The notes below the pieces were generated by a model. It searched no databases, was not told the origin of the DNA, and saw only the letters and a program-made list of their open reading frames with translations. The translations under genes were made by a program, and so were the position numbers. DNA of 64,000 nucleotides from CAVSCD01 sp963726335 (lineage in GTDB: Bacteria; Acidobacteriota; Aminicenantia; Aminicenantales; UBA8522): the NCBI GenBank assembly GCA_963726335.1, contig CAVSCD010000004.1, positions 62,001 to 126,000 of the forward strand, given 5' to 3'. This document shows positions 8,385 through 17,309 of the stretch, piece by piece. Numbering within the stretch: position 1 is the stretch's first letter; each line of letters begins with the position of its first letter.

Positions 8385-9167
8385 ATGCTCTATCAGAACC
8401 TGATCCTTCGCAAGGGCGAGGGGATCGGCTGGATCACCGTCAACCGGCCGGAAAAGCTGAACGCCATGAACGTCGCCACGGTCGGGGAGATGGAGGCGGC
8501 GTTCCGGGAATTCGAGTCCGACCCGGAGGTGAGAGTCATCATCCTCACGGGATCCGGGGAGAAGGCGTTCATCGCCGGCGCCGATATCGGCGAATTCAGC
8601 GGCCTGAGCGCCGAGACAGGAGCGCTTTTCGCCAGGCGCGGGCAGGCGATGACCCGGACGATCGAAAACTGCACCAAGCCCGTGATCGCGGCGATCAACG
8701 GCTTCGCCTTGGGGGGAGGCACGGAGATCGCCCTGGCCTGCCACATCCGCCTGGCGTCGGAGAACGCCAAGCTGGGCCAGCCGGAAGTCGGGCTGGGGAT
8801 CATTCCCGGCTACGGCGGCACGCAGCGGCTTCCCCGGCTCGTCGGCAAGGGCAAGGCGATGGAGCTCATTTTTACGGGACGGAAGGTGGACGCCCGCGAG
8901 GCCCTGGAGATCGGGCTGGTCAACAAGGTCGTTCCCCTGGCCGACCTGATATCCGAGGCGGAAGCTCTGGCCAGGGAGATCATCAGGAACGCGCCGCTGG
9001 CCATCAGCCATGCCATCGAGTCCATCAACCGCGGCCTCGACATGAGCCTGGACGAGGGGCTCGAGCTCGAAGCCGGGATTTTCGGCCGGTCCTGCGGGAC
9101 CGAGGACGCGCGCGAGGGCGGCCGGGCTTTCCTGGAAAAGCGGAAGCCGGTTTTCCGCGGGCGCTGA
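8385..9167 (+). CDS. Enoyl-CoA hydratase/isomerase (crotonase)
   Basis: This 260-residue protein is a standard crotonase. It has the oxyanion-hole segments KAFIAGADIGEF and NGFALGGGTEIALAC, and both acid/base glutamates of enoyl-CoA hydratases are in place (GGGTE and GQPEVGLG). It hydrates 2-enoyl-CoA (for example crotonyl-CoA) in fatty-acid or butyrate-type metabolism. CAGGAGGGAAAGAG precedes the ATG. It lies 32 bases after the GNAT-like gene and 12 before ribH, so it is co-transcribed with housekeeping genes, and no other beta-oxidation gene is nearby. Confidence 0.92.
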   Translation: MLYQNLILRKGEGIGWITVNRPEKLNAMNVATVGEMEAAFREFESDPEVRVIILTGSGEKAFIAGADIGEFSGLSAETGALFARRGQAMTRTIENCTKPVIAAINGFALGGGTEIALACHIRLASENAKLGQPEVGLGIIPGYGGTQRLPRLVGKGKAMELIFTGRKVDAREALEIGLVNKVVPLADLISEAEALAREIIRNAPLAISHAIESINRGLDMSLDEGLELEAGIFGRSCGTEDAREGGRAFLEKRKPVFRGR

Positions 9168-9179
9168 AAGAGGTACGAT

Positions 9180-9650
9180 ATGGAAACTTTTCAGGGCAAG
9201 CTTCAGGCGAAAGGGCTCAGGATCGGCATCGTCGTCAGCCGTTTCAACAGCTTTATCTCCGACCGGCTCCTCGAGGGGGCCTTGGACGCGCTCTCGAGGC
9301 TCGGCGCCGCGGACACCGATCTCTCCGTTTACAAGGTGCCCGGGTCGTTTGAGATTCCCGTCGTGGTTAAAAAGCTCGCCGGCTCCCAGAAGGTGGACGG
9401 CATCGTCTGCCTGGGCGCCTTGATCCGGGGCGACACGCCGCATTTCGATTATCTGAGCGCCGAGGTGACCAAGGGCATCGCCCAGATCTCGATCGACCAC
9501 GGCATACCCTGCGCCTTCGGCATCCTGACCGTGGACACGATCGAACAGGGGATCGAGCGGGCCGGCACCAAGTCCGGTAACAAGGGCTGGGACGCGGCTT
9601 TCTCGGTCGTCGAGATGCTGAATCTCTTCAAGTCCGCCAAGCTGGGCTGA
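9180..9650 (+). CDS. ribH: 6,7-dimethyl-8-ribityllumazine synthase
   Basis: The 156-residue protein condenses 5-amino-6-ribitylaminouracil with 3,4-dihydroxy-2-butanone 4-phosphate in riboflavin synthesis. Family landmarks are clear: VVSRFNSFISDRLLEGA at the N-terminus, VPGSFEIPVVVKKLA, GALIRGDTPHFDYLS with the catalytic His, and FGILTVDTIEQGIERAG. The length is normal. It lies 14 bases upstream of nusB, a ribH-nusB arrangement common in bacteria. Confidence 0.97.
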   Translation: METFQGKLQAKGLRIGIVVSRFNSFISDRLLEGALDALSRLGAADTDLSVYKVPGSFEIPVVVKKLAGSQKVDGIVCLGALIRGDTPHFDYLSAEVTKGIAQISIDHGIPCAFGILTVDTIEQGIERAGTKSGNKGWDAAFSVVEMLNLFKSAKLG

Positions 9651-9664
9651 GCCGAGCGATCCTT

Positions 9665-10165
9665 ATGGGAGAGCGCAGGAGAGCCCGGGAAGCCACGCTC
9701 CAGATTCTTTATCAGCTCGAGTTCGGGACGGCCGAGCCGGACGCGGCGATCCGCTCATACTGGAAGTCGAAGCACGTTCCCGAAGCGACCCGGGAATACA
9801 GCCGCTGGCTGGTCAATGGCATCCTCGAGCACAAGGACGAGCTCGACGCGTCCATCCAGAAGAGTTCCCGGCACTGGCGGATCGAGCGCATGCCGCTTAT
9901 TGACCGCAACATCCTCCGGCTGGCGGCCTTCGAGCTCGGCTATGCCCGGCCGACGGCCCCCGCCATCGTCATCAACGAAGCCATCGAGATCGCCAAGAAG
10001 TTCAGCAGCCCCGAGGCGGCCGTCTTTGTCAACGGGATCCTGGATGCCCTGAGACGGGGCCTCCAGGCCGAAAACCCCGCCGAACGAGAGGAAGAACATG
10101 TCGGACCCCAACTCACCCAGGGAAAAGCCCAACCCGGCCGAGGACCAGGACCTAAAAAAGACTGA
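9665..10165 (+). CDS. nusB: Transcription antitermination factor NusB
   Basis: This RNA-binding antitermination factor supports rRNA transcription with NusE. The N-terminus GERRRAREATLQILYQLEF and the later segments MPLIDRNILRLAAFEL and AIVINEAIEIAKKFSSPEAAVFVNGILDAL are diagnostic. The 166-residue product has a ~30-residue Pro/Gly/Gln-rich tail beyond the usual end, because the frame runs 68 bases into lysS. The unusually long overlap suggests translational coupling, or a recent loss of the original stop codon. Confidence 0.95.
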   Translation: MGERRRAREATLQILYQLEFGTAEPDAAIRSYWKSKHVPEATREYSRWLVNGILEHKDELDASIQKSSRHWRIERMPLIDRNILRLAAFELGYARPTAPAIVINEAIEIAKKFSSPEAAVFVNGILDALRRGLQAENPAEREEEHVGPQLTQGKAQPGRGPGPKKD

Positions 10166-11624
10166 CCAGGAAGACTCCCGGCTGGAGAAGACCGCCGAGC
10201 TCGTGCGGGCGGGGGTGAACCTTTTCCCCCACAAGACCGAAAGGACACATTCCGTTTTCGAGGCCGTCCGGGATTACACCGGCCTGTCGGCGGAAGACCT
10301 GGCGGCGCGAAAGCCCGGCGTCACCGTGCCCGGCCGGATCGTTTCCATCCGGAAGATGGGCCGGGCGACCTTCAGCACGATCTCGGACAGCCGCAGCCGG
10401 CTCCAGATCTATCTCCGGGAGGACCAGGTCGGCAAGGAAAGCTACGGGCAATTCGGCTTCCTCGACATCGGGGACGTCATCAACGTTCGGGGCACGCTGT
10501 TCAAGACGCGGACCGGCGAGCTGACCATCCTGGCCGAGGCGGTGACGCTGCTGGCCAAGTGCCTCCACCCCCTGCCCGAGAAATGGCACGGGCTCCAGGA
10601 CGTCGAGCTGCGCTACCGGCGCCGGTACCTCGACCTGATCATGAACCCGGAGGTCGGCGAGGTCTTCCGCCTGCGCAGCCGGCTGATCGCCGAGATCCGC
10701 CGCTTTTTCGACGATCGGGGATACATGGAAGTCGAGACGCCGATGATGCAGCCCATGCCCGGGGGCGCCATCGCCCGGCCGTTCAAGACGTTCCACAACG
10801 CCCTGGGGATCGACCTTTACCTGCGGATCGCGCCCGAGCTCTACCTCAAGAGGCTTGTGGTCGGGGGTCTCGAACGGGTCTACGAGATCAACCGGAACTT
10901 CAGGAATGAAGGCATTTCCTCCGAGCACAACCCCGAGTTCACCATGCTCGAGTTTTACGAGGCCTACAGCGACTTCTTCGACATGATGAACCTCACCGAG
11001 GAGCTGCTCCAGAAGCTCTCTCTGACGCTCCTGGGGAAAGACGAGATCCCTTACGGCGAGCATACGATATCCTTCAAGCGGCCGTTCCCGAGGCTCAAGT
11101 ACCGGGACGCTCTTCTCAGCCTGAGCGGGGTGGCCCCGGCCAAGTTCGACAACCCGGCCGAGATCATCGCCCTGGCCTCGACGCTGGCCGGGGAGCAGCC
11201 GTCGCTCACCTACGCCAAGGCCCTGGACGTCATCTTCGACAAGCTGGTCAAGCCGTCGATCATCCAGCCGACCTTCATCACCCATCCGCCCAAGGAGATC
11301 TCGCCCCTGGCCAAGGCCTCCCGGGACAATCCCGACGAGGCCGAGAGGTTCGAGCTTATGGCGGCCGGCATGGAGATCGCCAATGCCTTCAGCGAGCTCA
11401 CCGACTCGGTCGAGCAGCGCCTCCGGTTCGAGCAGCAGGCGGAAGAGCGGAAGAAGGGAGACGATGAATCCCACCCGATCGACCTGGACTATGTCCAGGC
11501 CCTCGAATACGGCCTGCCGCCCACGGGCGGGGAGGGCATCGGGATCGACCGGCTGACGATGCTGCTCGCCAACCGGAAATCGATCCGCGAAGTCATCCTT
11601 TTCCCGCTGTTGCGGCCCCGCTGA
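10098..11624 (+). CDS. lysS: Lysyl-tRNA synthetase, class II
   Basis: The 508-residue enzyme charges tRNA(Lys). An OB-fold anticodon domain (PGRIVSIRKMGRATFSTI, residues ~75-150) precedes the class II core with motif 2 NRNFRNEGISSEHNPEFTML and motif 3 GIGIDRLTMLLA. The start at 10098 follows GAGGAAGAAC. It adds a charged ~30-residue leader rich in Lys, Glu and Asp before the conserved GVNLFPHK segment. The leader overlaps nusB by 68 bases, and a later start is possible but no better codon and ribosome-site pair is visible. Confidence 0.95.
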   Translation: MSDPNSPREKPNPAEDQDLKKTDQEDSRLEKTAELVRAGVNLFPHKTERTHSVFEAVRDYTGLSAEDLAARKPGVTVPGRIVSIRKMGRATFSTISDSRSRLQIYLREDQVGKESYGQFGFLDIGDVINVRGTLFKTRTGELTILAEAVTLLAKCLHPLPEKWHGLQDVELRYRRRYLDLIMNPEVGEVFRLRSRLIAEIRRFFDDRGYMEVETPMMQPMPGGAIARPFKTFHNALGIDLYLRIAPELYLKRLVVGGLERVYEINRNFRNEGISSEHNPEFTMLEFYEAYSDFFDMMNLTEELLQKLSLTLLGKDEIPYGEHTISFKRPFPRLKYRDALLSLSGVAPAKFDNPAEIIALASTLAGEQPSLTYAKALDVIFDKLVKPSIIQPTFITHPPKEISPLAKASRDNPDEAERFELMAAGMEIANAFSELTDSVEQRLRFEQQAEERKKGDDESHPIDLDYVQALEYGLPPTGGEGIGIDRLTMLLANRKSIREVILFPLLRPR

Positions 11625-11634
11625 GGCGCGGCGC

Positions 11635-12855
11635 ATGACCTACGAGTTCTTCATCGCCCGGCGCTATCTCAGGGCGAGGCGCAAGCAGGCGTTCATCTCC
11701 GTGATCACCTTCATCTCGATCCTGGGGATCGCCATCGGCGTCATGGCCCTGGTCATCGCCCTGGCCCTGATCACGGGTTTCCAGCGGGACGTCCAGGACA
11801 AGATCCTGGGCGCGACCTCGCACATCATGGTTTCCGACCTGGGCTCGAGCGGCATCCCCGAGTACCGGAACCTCAGGAGCCGCATCCAGGCCATGCCTGG
11901 GGTCAAGGTGGTCTCGCCGGTGGTCTACGACATCGTGCTCATCTCCGGCCCCCTTCGCAGCCACGGCGCGACCCTCAAGGGGATCGATTTCGACCTCGAT
12001 AAGCCGCACTACCGCTGGCTTCGGGAGCTCCAAGAAGGAGAGCTGCCCGGATCAGCCGGCCGGGACGGCATCATCCTGGGCAAAGACCTGGCCTATTCGC
12101 TGGGGGTGGGGCCGGGCGATACGGTCAGCGTGCTGACCGCCTCATCCGTCCGGCTGTCGCCTTTGGGGCCTGTTCCCAGGCTGAGGGAATTCCAGGTGAC
12201 CGGCGTCTTCTCCGCGGGCCTCTACGAATTCGATTCGACGACCGCCCTGACGCCGCTCGGCGTGGCCCAGCGCCTTTTCCGCCTCGACGACCGCGTCACC
12301 CATCTCCAGATCATGATCGACGATATTTTCCAGGCCGGGCGCCTGGCCGACAGCCTCGGGGGGATCCTGCCGCCCTCGCTCTACGTCACGACCTGGATGG
12401 AGCTCAACCGGACCCTTTTCTCGGCCCTGAAGCTCGAAAAGAACATCATGTTCCTGACCATCACGCTGATCGTCTTCGTCGCCGCCCTCAATATCATCGC
12501 CAGCCTGATCCTGATGGTCATGGAAAAAACGAGGGACATCGGTATCCTGATGGCGCTCGGCGCGCCGGCCGCGAGCATCCAGAAGATCTTCTTCCTCCAG
12601 GGCGCCATGATCGGGGTCTTGGGAACGACGGCGGGGGTGGTCCTCGGCCTGGGCTGCTCCTGGCTGGCGAACACTTTTGAGCTGATCAAGGTGCCCGTGG
12701 ACATCTACCAGATCTCCTTCGTGCCGTTCCATATCCAGTTGACCGACCTGCTCATGATCATCGGCGTGAGCCTGGCCATCAGCCTGCTCTCGACCCTCTT
12801 TCCCTCGCGCCGGGCCGCCAAGGTGGACCCGGTCGTCGCCCTGAAATATGAGTAG
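11635..12855 (+). CDS. lolC: Lipoprotein-releasing ABC permease LolC/LolE
   Basis: The 406-residue inner-membrane permease extracts lipoproteins from the inner membrane and hands them to LolA. It has the Lol signature at the N-terminus (FFIARRYLRARRKQAFISVI), a periplasmic domain, and three C-terminal helices with ILMVMEKTRDIGILMALGA. The tail is FPSRRAAKVDPVVALKYE. It overlaps lolD by 8 bases. Only one permease gene is present, so it may act as a homodimer (LolF-like arrangement). A LolA-like periplasmic protein is encoded at 19.9-20.6 kb. Confidence 0.93.
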   Translation: MTYEFFIARRYLRARRKQAFISVITFISILGIAIGVMALVIALALITGFQRDVQDKILGATSHIMVSDLGSSGIPEYRNLRSRIQAMPGVKVVSPVVYDIVLISGPLRSHGATLKGIDFDLDKPHYRWLRELQEGELPGSAGRDGIILGKDLAYSLGVGPGDTVSVLTASSVRLSPLGPVPRLREFQVTGVFSAGLYEFDSTTALTPLGVAQRLFRLDDRVTHLQIMIDDIFQAGRLADSLGGILPPSLYVTTWMELNRTLFSALKLEKNIMFLTITLIVFVAALNIIASLILMVMEKTRDIGILMALGAPAASIQKIFFLQGAMIGVLGTTAGVVLGLGCSWLANTFELIKVPVDIYQISFVPFHIQLTDLLMIIGVSLAISLLSTLFPSRRAAKVDPVVALKYE

Positions 12856-13537
12856 CCCCATGACCAGCCTCGTCAGCGCCCGGAGCGTCGGCAAGGTCTA
12901 CCCCCTGCCCAAGGGCGAGCTCCGCATCTTCCAGGACCTCGAGTTCGATCTCGAACGGGGCGAGCTCGTCGCCGTCATGGGCGCGTCGGGCGTGGGCAAG
13001 ACGACGTTCCTGAATCTGCTGGGCGCCCTGGACAGGCCCAGCGAAGGAACGATCCTGCTCGAGGGCGAGGACATCAACGCCCAGTCGGACCGAGACAAGT
13101 CCGTCCTTCGCAACAAGAAGATCGGTTTCGTCTTCCAGTCCTTCCATCTGCTGCCGGAATTCAGCGCCCTGGAAAACGTCTTCCTGCCGCTGCTCATCGC
13201 GGGCCTGAACACGCGTGATGCCCACCGGCGCGGCGCGGCCCTGCTCGCCGAGGTGTTCCTCGAGGACAGGGCCGGCCAGAAACCCGGCCAGCTTTCGGGA
13301 GGCGAGCAGCAGCGCGTGGCCGTCGCCCGGGCCCTGGTCAACGAGCCGAAGCTTCTCCTGGCCGACGAGCCCACCGGGAACCTTGACTGGAAGACGGGGG
13401 AGGCCGTCATCCAGCTCATCAAGGACCTCCACGAGCGCCGGGGGCTCTCGTCCGTCATCGTCACCCACAACGAAAAAGTCGCCCGCTACTGCGATAAGCT
13501 TTACGTCATGGAGGGCGGCCGGTTGAAACGGTTCTGA
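12848..13537 (+). CDS. lolD: Lipoprotein-releasing ABC ATPase LolD
   Basis: The 229-residue ATPase powers the Lol permease upstream. Walker A is GASGVGKTTFLN (residues ~43-54), the signature is LSGGEQQRVAVARAL, Walker B is LLLADEPTGNLD and the switch His lies in VIVTHNEKVA. Its ATG sits within the last codons of lolC, which implies coupled translation. It is the last gene of the operon, and a repeat element follows. It might also serve the orphan permease pair at 0.5-3.0 kb, though nothing in the sequence shows that. Confidence 0.95.
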   Translation: MSSPMTSLVSARSVGKVYPLPKGELRIFQDLEFDLERGELVAVMGASGVGKTTFLNLLGALDRPSEGTILLEGEDINAQSDRDKSVLRNKKIGFVFQSFHLLPEFSALENVFLPLLIAGLNTRDAHRRGAALLAEVFLEDRAGQKPGQLSGGEQQRVAVARALVNEPKLLLADEPTGNLDWKTGEAVIQLIKDLHERRGLSSVIVTHNEKVARYCDKLYVMEGGRLKRF

Positions 13538-13625
13538 CCTCTCCGGAGTTATTGACTCTGTCCCTCTTAAAGGGAGTGGCATGGAAGACTCGGGCGCTGC
13601 GAGTGGAACGGTTCGCGCCCGCGCA

Positions 13626-13883
13626 GGCATTTCCATGAATGTGACGAAGGAGTCAAGATGAGAGGTGGCACGGCGTGGGGGCCCCCCAGGCCGGACAGAC
13701 TGCTCCACGGGGGCACTCCCAAAGTATTTTATTTCATCATATTAACCTCTCCAACCTCCCCTGGAATCAGGGGAGGCTTCGAAAACGTCAGTGCCTCCGG
13801 CCAAGGTCGGAGGGATGACGGCCGGGGGATCGCCGTGACAGGACCCCAATTCCCGAACACGTGAACACATGAATGGAGATGCC
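13626..13883. repeat. MITE-like intergenic element, copy 2 (about 258 bp)
   Basis: Imperfect terminal inverted repeats are GGCATTTCCATGAATGTGAC (13626-13645) and, reversed, ACACATGAATGGAGATGCC (13865-13883). The hallmark GTGACAGGACCC lies at 13835-13846 and GGTGGCACGGCG near the left end. The middle has an extra A/T-rich stretch (13725-13750) absent from the shorter copies. It occupies most of the 400-base gap between lolD and bamA, and nothing else in the gap looks coding. Confidence 0.65.
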
Positions 13884-13901
13884 GGCCCGGGCGGCGCGGT
13901 T

Positions 13902-13929
13902 TTGAAAAACGGCTTCGATATGGTATAAA
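13902..13929 (+). promoter_or_regulatory. Predicted promoter of the bamA envelope operon
   Basis: TTGAAA (13902-13907) and TATAAA (13924-13929) are 16 bases apart, immediately downstream of the repeat element. The -10 box is only 4-10 bases from the candidate start codons (GTG 13930, ATG 13933, ATG 13939), so a transcript from it would be almost leaderless. Confidence 0.4.
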
Positions 13930-13938
13930 GTGATGTTC

Positions 13939-16272
13939 ATGAAGAAGCTTTTTTGGCTGAGTTTAGCCCTTTTGCTGGCCTTTCCCGTCCTGGCGGCCGC
14001 CCAAGAGCGCATCGAGAAGATCGAGATCGCCGGGAACGACCGGGTCACGCGGGAGACCATCCTCTATTATTTGTCCAGCCGGGAGGGCGATTTCTTCAGC
14101 GAAGACATGCTGAAGCAGGACCTCCGCGTTCTCTGGTCGACCGGGTTCTTCTCCAATGTCCGGATCGAACAGCAGGAAGGCACGACCGGCCGCATCGTCA
14201 AGATCATCGTCGAGGAAAACGCGGTCGTCAAGAGCATCAGCTTCAAGACCGGGAAAAAGCTCAAGGAAGACGATATCTCCAATAAGCTCAAGGAAAAGGA
14301 CGAATACATCCTGCCGTATTCCTATTACAGCGCGTCCAAGGTCCAGAAGGCCCAGGAGACGATCACGGCGCTCCTGCTGGAGAAGGGGATGTACGCCGCC
14401 AAGGTCGAAGTCCAGGCCGACCGGAAGGCGAAGAACGAGGTCGACCTCACGTTCAAGATCGACGAAGGCCCCAGGGTCCGGGTGGCCGAGGTGGTGCTGA
14501 CCGGGACGCCCACTCTTCCTGAAAGCGTCGTCCTCGCGTCCATGAAATCCAACCGTCCGCACGGGTTGATCAGCTGGGTCGCCGGCGCCGACGTCTATAA
14601 AGAGAACAAGCTGACCGAAGACCTGGAAAAGATCAAGGCGAAATTCCAGGAATACGGCTACATGGAGGCCGTGGTCGGCAAGCCCCAGGTCGACCAGCTC
14701 ACGAAAAGGACGATCCTGCGCAAAAAGCAGACCATGCTCAAGATCTCCATTCCCGTCAGCGCGGGCGAGAGATACTCGGTCGCGGATATCACCATCGAGG
14801 GCAACAAGGCCCTTCCCACGGCCTACCTGCGCACCCTGATCAAGTTCGAAAAGGACGATATCTACAACGCCAAGCTCCGGGAGAAGAGCGTCGAAAAGAT
14901 CACCGAGGCCTACCGGGACGGAGGCTATCTCTACATCCAGGTCATGCCGGTGGAGAGCCTCGACCCCAAAAACAAGCGGGTCAGCCTGGCGTACAACCTG
15001 AGCGAGAATGAAGTCGCTTTTCTCAACCGGCTGGAATTCCGGGGCAACACCTTCACCAAGGACAAGGTCATCCGCCGGGAGATGATCCTCCGGGAGGGCG
15101 ACCGTTTCAGCCTGGCCATGTTCAAAGACAGCCTTCTCCGGATCAAACAGCTCGGGCTGGTGGATGTGGATAAGGACCCGGACATCAAGCCCGACGGCGA
15201 GGACCCCACCAAGATCAACGCCACCGTCAACGTCAAGGAGCTGCAGCGGAACAATATCCAGTTCAGCGCGGGCTACAGCGGCTACGAGGGGTATTTTGTC
15301 GCCGCCAGCTATTCGACGGTGAATTTCCTGGGGGGCGGCGAAAATGTCGAGGTCACGGCGCAGTACGGCGGGCGGATCAAGAATTATGTCCTGGGCGTCT
15401 CGGAACCCTATTTTCTGGACCTGCCGATCAGCCTGGGGACGAGCCTCTACAACCGCTACATGGACATGCCGTATCTCTACGCCCGGAAGGACATCGGCGC
15501 CGATATCATCCTGGGCACGCGGATCAAGGGCTATCTCCGGGGCAACCTGACCTACAGCTATTCCAATATCAGCCTGTCGGAGAGCACTTACTCCGGCGGG
15601 GCCGGCTCGTACTATCAATCGACCTATCAATACTATTACGGCGCCGCCTACGGGTTCGGCAAGTACAACGTCAGCGCGATCATCCCGACCGTCTACCGGA
15701 CGACGATCGACAGCCCCATCACGCCGACCCGGGGCATGATGTACCTCTTAAGCGCCAAGTTCGCGGGCGGGCCGCTGGGCGGGGATGTGGACTTCATCAA
15801 ACCGAAAGTCGAGTTCAGCTACTTCCGGCCGACGTTCCCCCGTCAGGTCTTCGGGTTTCACGCGGTTTATGAGCTCATCAGTGCGGAGACGCCGGCCGAG
15901 GTCCCGTATTGGGAGAGGTTTTATCTCGGGGGCGAGCGCGACATCCGGGGTTACGATATCTACTCGATCGGCCCGCGGAACGAGGACGGATACCTGCTCG
16001 GCGGGACCAAAGCCCTGATCCTGAATTTCGAGTACCAGTTCCAGATCGCGGGGCCGCTCAACCTGATCCTGTTCCACGACATGGGCAACGCCTATCTCAA
16101 GGGACAGGACATCAAGCTCAACGACCTGTACATGTCGACCGGCATCGAGGGCCGGGTCTTCGTGCCCGCGCTGCGTGTTCCCTTCCGGCTCATTTTCGCG
16201 TATAATAACCGGCTCATTTATCCCGGCGACAGCCATATCGCTTTCCGGTTCGCCATCGGGACAACGTTTTAA
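13939..16272 (+). CDS. bamA: Outer membrane protein assembly factor BamA
   Basis: The ~777-residue Omp85 protein inserts beta-barrels into the outer membrane. A signal peptide (MKKLFWLSLALLLAFPVLAAAQ) precedes five POTRA-like repeats (for example IEKIEIAGNDRVTRETIL and LNRLEFRGNTFTKDKVIRRE). A C-terminal barrel follows, with the conserved lid-lock type motif FYLGGERDIRGYD and the terminal strand FAIGTTF ending in Phe. I take MKKLFW as the start because it gives a textbook signal peptide. Starts at 13930 or 13933 would add two or three residues. skp follows 18 bases downstream, as in many envelope operons. Confidence 0.96.
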   Translation: MKKLFWLSLALLLAFPVLAAAQERIEKIEIAGNDRVTRETILYYLSSREGDFFSEDMLKQDLRVLWSTGFFSNVRIEQQEGTTGRIVKIIVEENAVVKSISFKTGKKLKEDDISNKLKEKDEYILPYSYYSASKVQKAQETITALLLEKGMYAAKVEVQADRKAKNEVDLTFKIDEGPRVRVAEVVLTGTPTLPESVVLASMKSNRPHGLISWVAGADVYKENKLTEDLEKIKAKFQEYGYMEAVVGKPQVDQLTKRTILRKKQTMLKISIPVSAGERYSVADITIEGNKALPTAYLRTLIKFEKDDIYNAKLREKSVEKITEAYRDGGYLYIQVMPVESLDPKNKRVSLAYNLSENEVAFLNRLEFRGNTFTKDKVIRREMILREGDRFSLAMFKDSLLRIKQLGLVDVDKDPDIKPDGEDPTKINATVNVKELQRNNIQFSAGYSGYEGYFVAASYSTVNFLGGGENVEVTAQYGGRIKNYVLGVSEPYFLDLPISLGTSLYNRYMDMPYLYARKDIGADIILGTRIKGYLRGNLTYSYSNISLSESTYSGGAGSYYQSTYQYYYGAAYGFGKYNVSAIIPTVYRTTIDSPITPTRGMMYLLSAKFAGGPLGGDVDFIKPKVEFSYFRPTFPRQVFGFHAVYELISAETPAEVPYWERFYLGGERDIRGYDIYSIGPRNEDGYLLGGTKALILNFEYQFQIAGPLNLILFHDMGNAYLKGQDIKLNDLYMSTGIEGRVFVPALRVPFRLIFAYNNRLIYPGDSHIAFRFAIGTTF

Positions 16273-16290
16273 CATTTGGAGGAAACAAAT

Positions 16291-16836
16291 ATGAAGAAAG
16301 TACCCGTGTATGCCGCCCTGCTCCTTTTGCTCCTGGCCGCCGCGGCGCCGTTGAGCTTCGCCCAGGCCGCCACCAAGATCGGCGTGATCAACTCCCAGGA
16401 AGTCCTCGAAAAATCCGCCGAAGGCAAGAAGGTCATCAGCCGTCTTCAGGAAAAAGACAAGTCCAACCAGGCCGCCGTGGACAAGCTCGACCAGGAGATC
16501 AACTCGCTCCAGACCCGTCTGAACACGGGCCGGCTGACCCTGAGCGAAGAACAGCTCTACAACATGAACGCGGACATGAACAAGAAGCAGACGGACAGGA
16601 AGCGGATCGCCGAAGACGCCTCCCGCGATTTCCAGGACCTCCAGGTCAAGCTGTTCAACAAGGTCCAGAGCGAGCTCATCCCGATCATTGAAGGGCTGGG
16701 CAAGGAGAAGGGCTTCGACGTCATCCTCGACCTGGCCAAGAGCGGCGCCGTCTATTTCAACCCGGCCGTCGACGTGACCGAAGAGGTCATCAAGAGATAC
16801 GACGCCTCCAAGGCCGCCACCCCCCCCGCAAAATGA
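16291..16836 (+). CDS. skp: Periplasmic chaperone Skp/OmpH
   Basis: The 181-residue periplasmic chaperone escorts unfolded outer-membrane proteins to BamA. A signal peptide (MKKVPVYAALLLLLLAAAAP) is followed by KIGVINSQEVLEKSAEGKKV and a long charged coiled-coil (residues ~50-130) that forms the jellyfish tentacles of Skp trimers. It ends with the family's DVILDLAKSGAVYFNPAVDVT segment. TGGAGGAAAC gives a strong ribosome site. The stop overlaps the fabZ start as ATGA. Confidence 0.93.
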   Translation: MKKVPVYAALLLLLLAAAAPLSFAQAATKIGVINSQEVLEKSAEGKKVISRLQEKDKSNQAAVDKLDQEINSLQTRLNTGRLTLSEEQLYNMNADMNKKQTDRKRIAEDASRDFQDLQVKLFNKVQSELIPIIEGLGKEKGFDVILDLAKSGAVYFNPAVDVTEEVIKRYDASKAATPPAK

Positions 16837-17309
16837 CGCCCGGGCCGAACGAGCGCCTGGTTTCGGTCGAAGAGATCCTCAAGATCCTGCCGCACCGGTT
16901 TCCCTTCCTCATGGTGGACCGGGTCATCGGCTTGGAGCCCGGCAAGTCGATCGTCGCCATTAAGAACGTCAGCTGCAACGAGTCCTTTTTCCAGGGCCAT
17001 TTCCCGGAGATCAAGATCATGCCGGGGGTCCTGATCGTCGAGGCCCTCGCCCAGGCGGGCGGCATCCTGCTGTATCATTCGTTCAGCGAACCCCGGAAAA
17101 GGCTGGTCGTGCTGAGCAAGATCCAGAATATGAAGTTCCGCCGCGCGGTCGTGCCCGGCGACCAGCTGAGGCTCGAGGCCGAGGTCACCAAGCTCCGGAC
17201 GAAGTTCGCCACGATCCGGGGCCGGGCGCTGGTCGATGGAGAGGTCGCGGCGGAGGGCGAGCTCTCGGCCGGGATCGTCGAGCTCGCGGAAGTCCATGAG
17301 CCGCGCTGA
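16833..17309 (+). CDS. fabZ: 3-hydroxyacyl-ACP dehydratase FabZ
   Basis: The 158-residue hotdog-fold enzyme dehydrates 3-hydroxyacyl-ACP in type II fatty-acid synthesis. ILPHRFPFLMVDR lies at residues 18-30, the catalytic His is residue 56 (GHFPEIKIMPG) and the Glu is residue 70 (IVEALAQ). Its place between skp and lpxA is the classic arrangement where FabZ and LpxA compete for 3-hydroxyacyl-ACP. It overlaps skp by 4 bases and lpxA by 14. Confidence 0.96.
   Translation: MTPGPNERLVSVEEILKILPHRFPFLMVDRVIGLEPGKSIVAIKNVSCNESFFQGHFPEIKIMPGVLIVEALAQAGGILLYHSFSEPRKRLVVLSKIQNMKFRRAVVPGDQLRLEAEVTKLRTKFATIRGRALVDGEVAAEGELSAGIVELAEVHEPR

Noticed and set aside
13538..13930. tRNA or small RNA gene in the lolD-bamA gap
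   Set aside because: GC-rich inverted stretches are explained by the dispersed repeat, and no cloverleaf or CCA-end pattern could be found.
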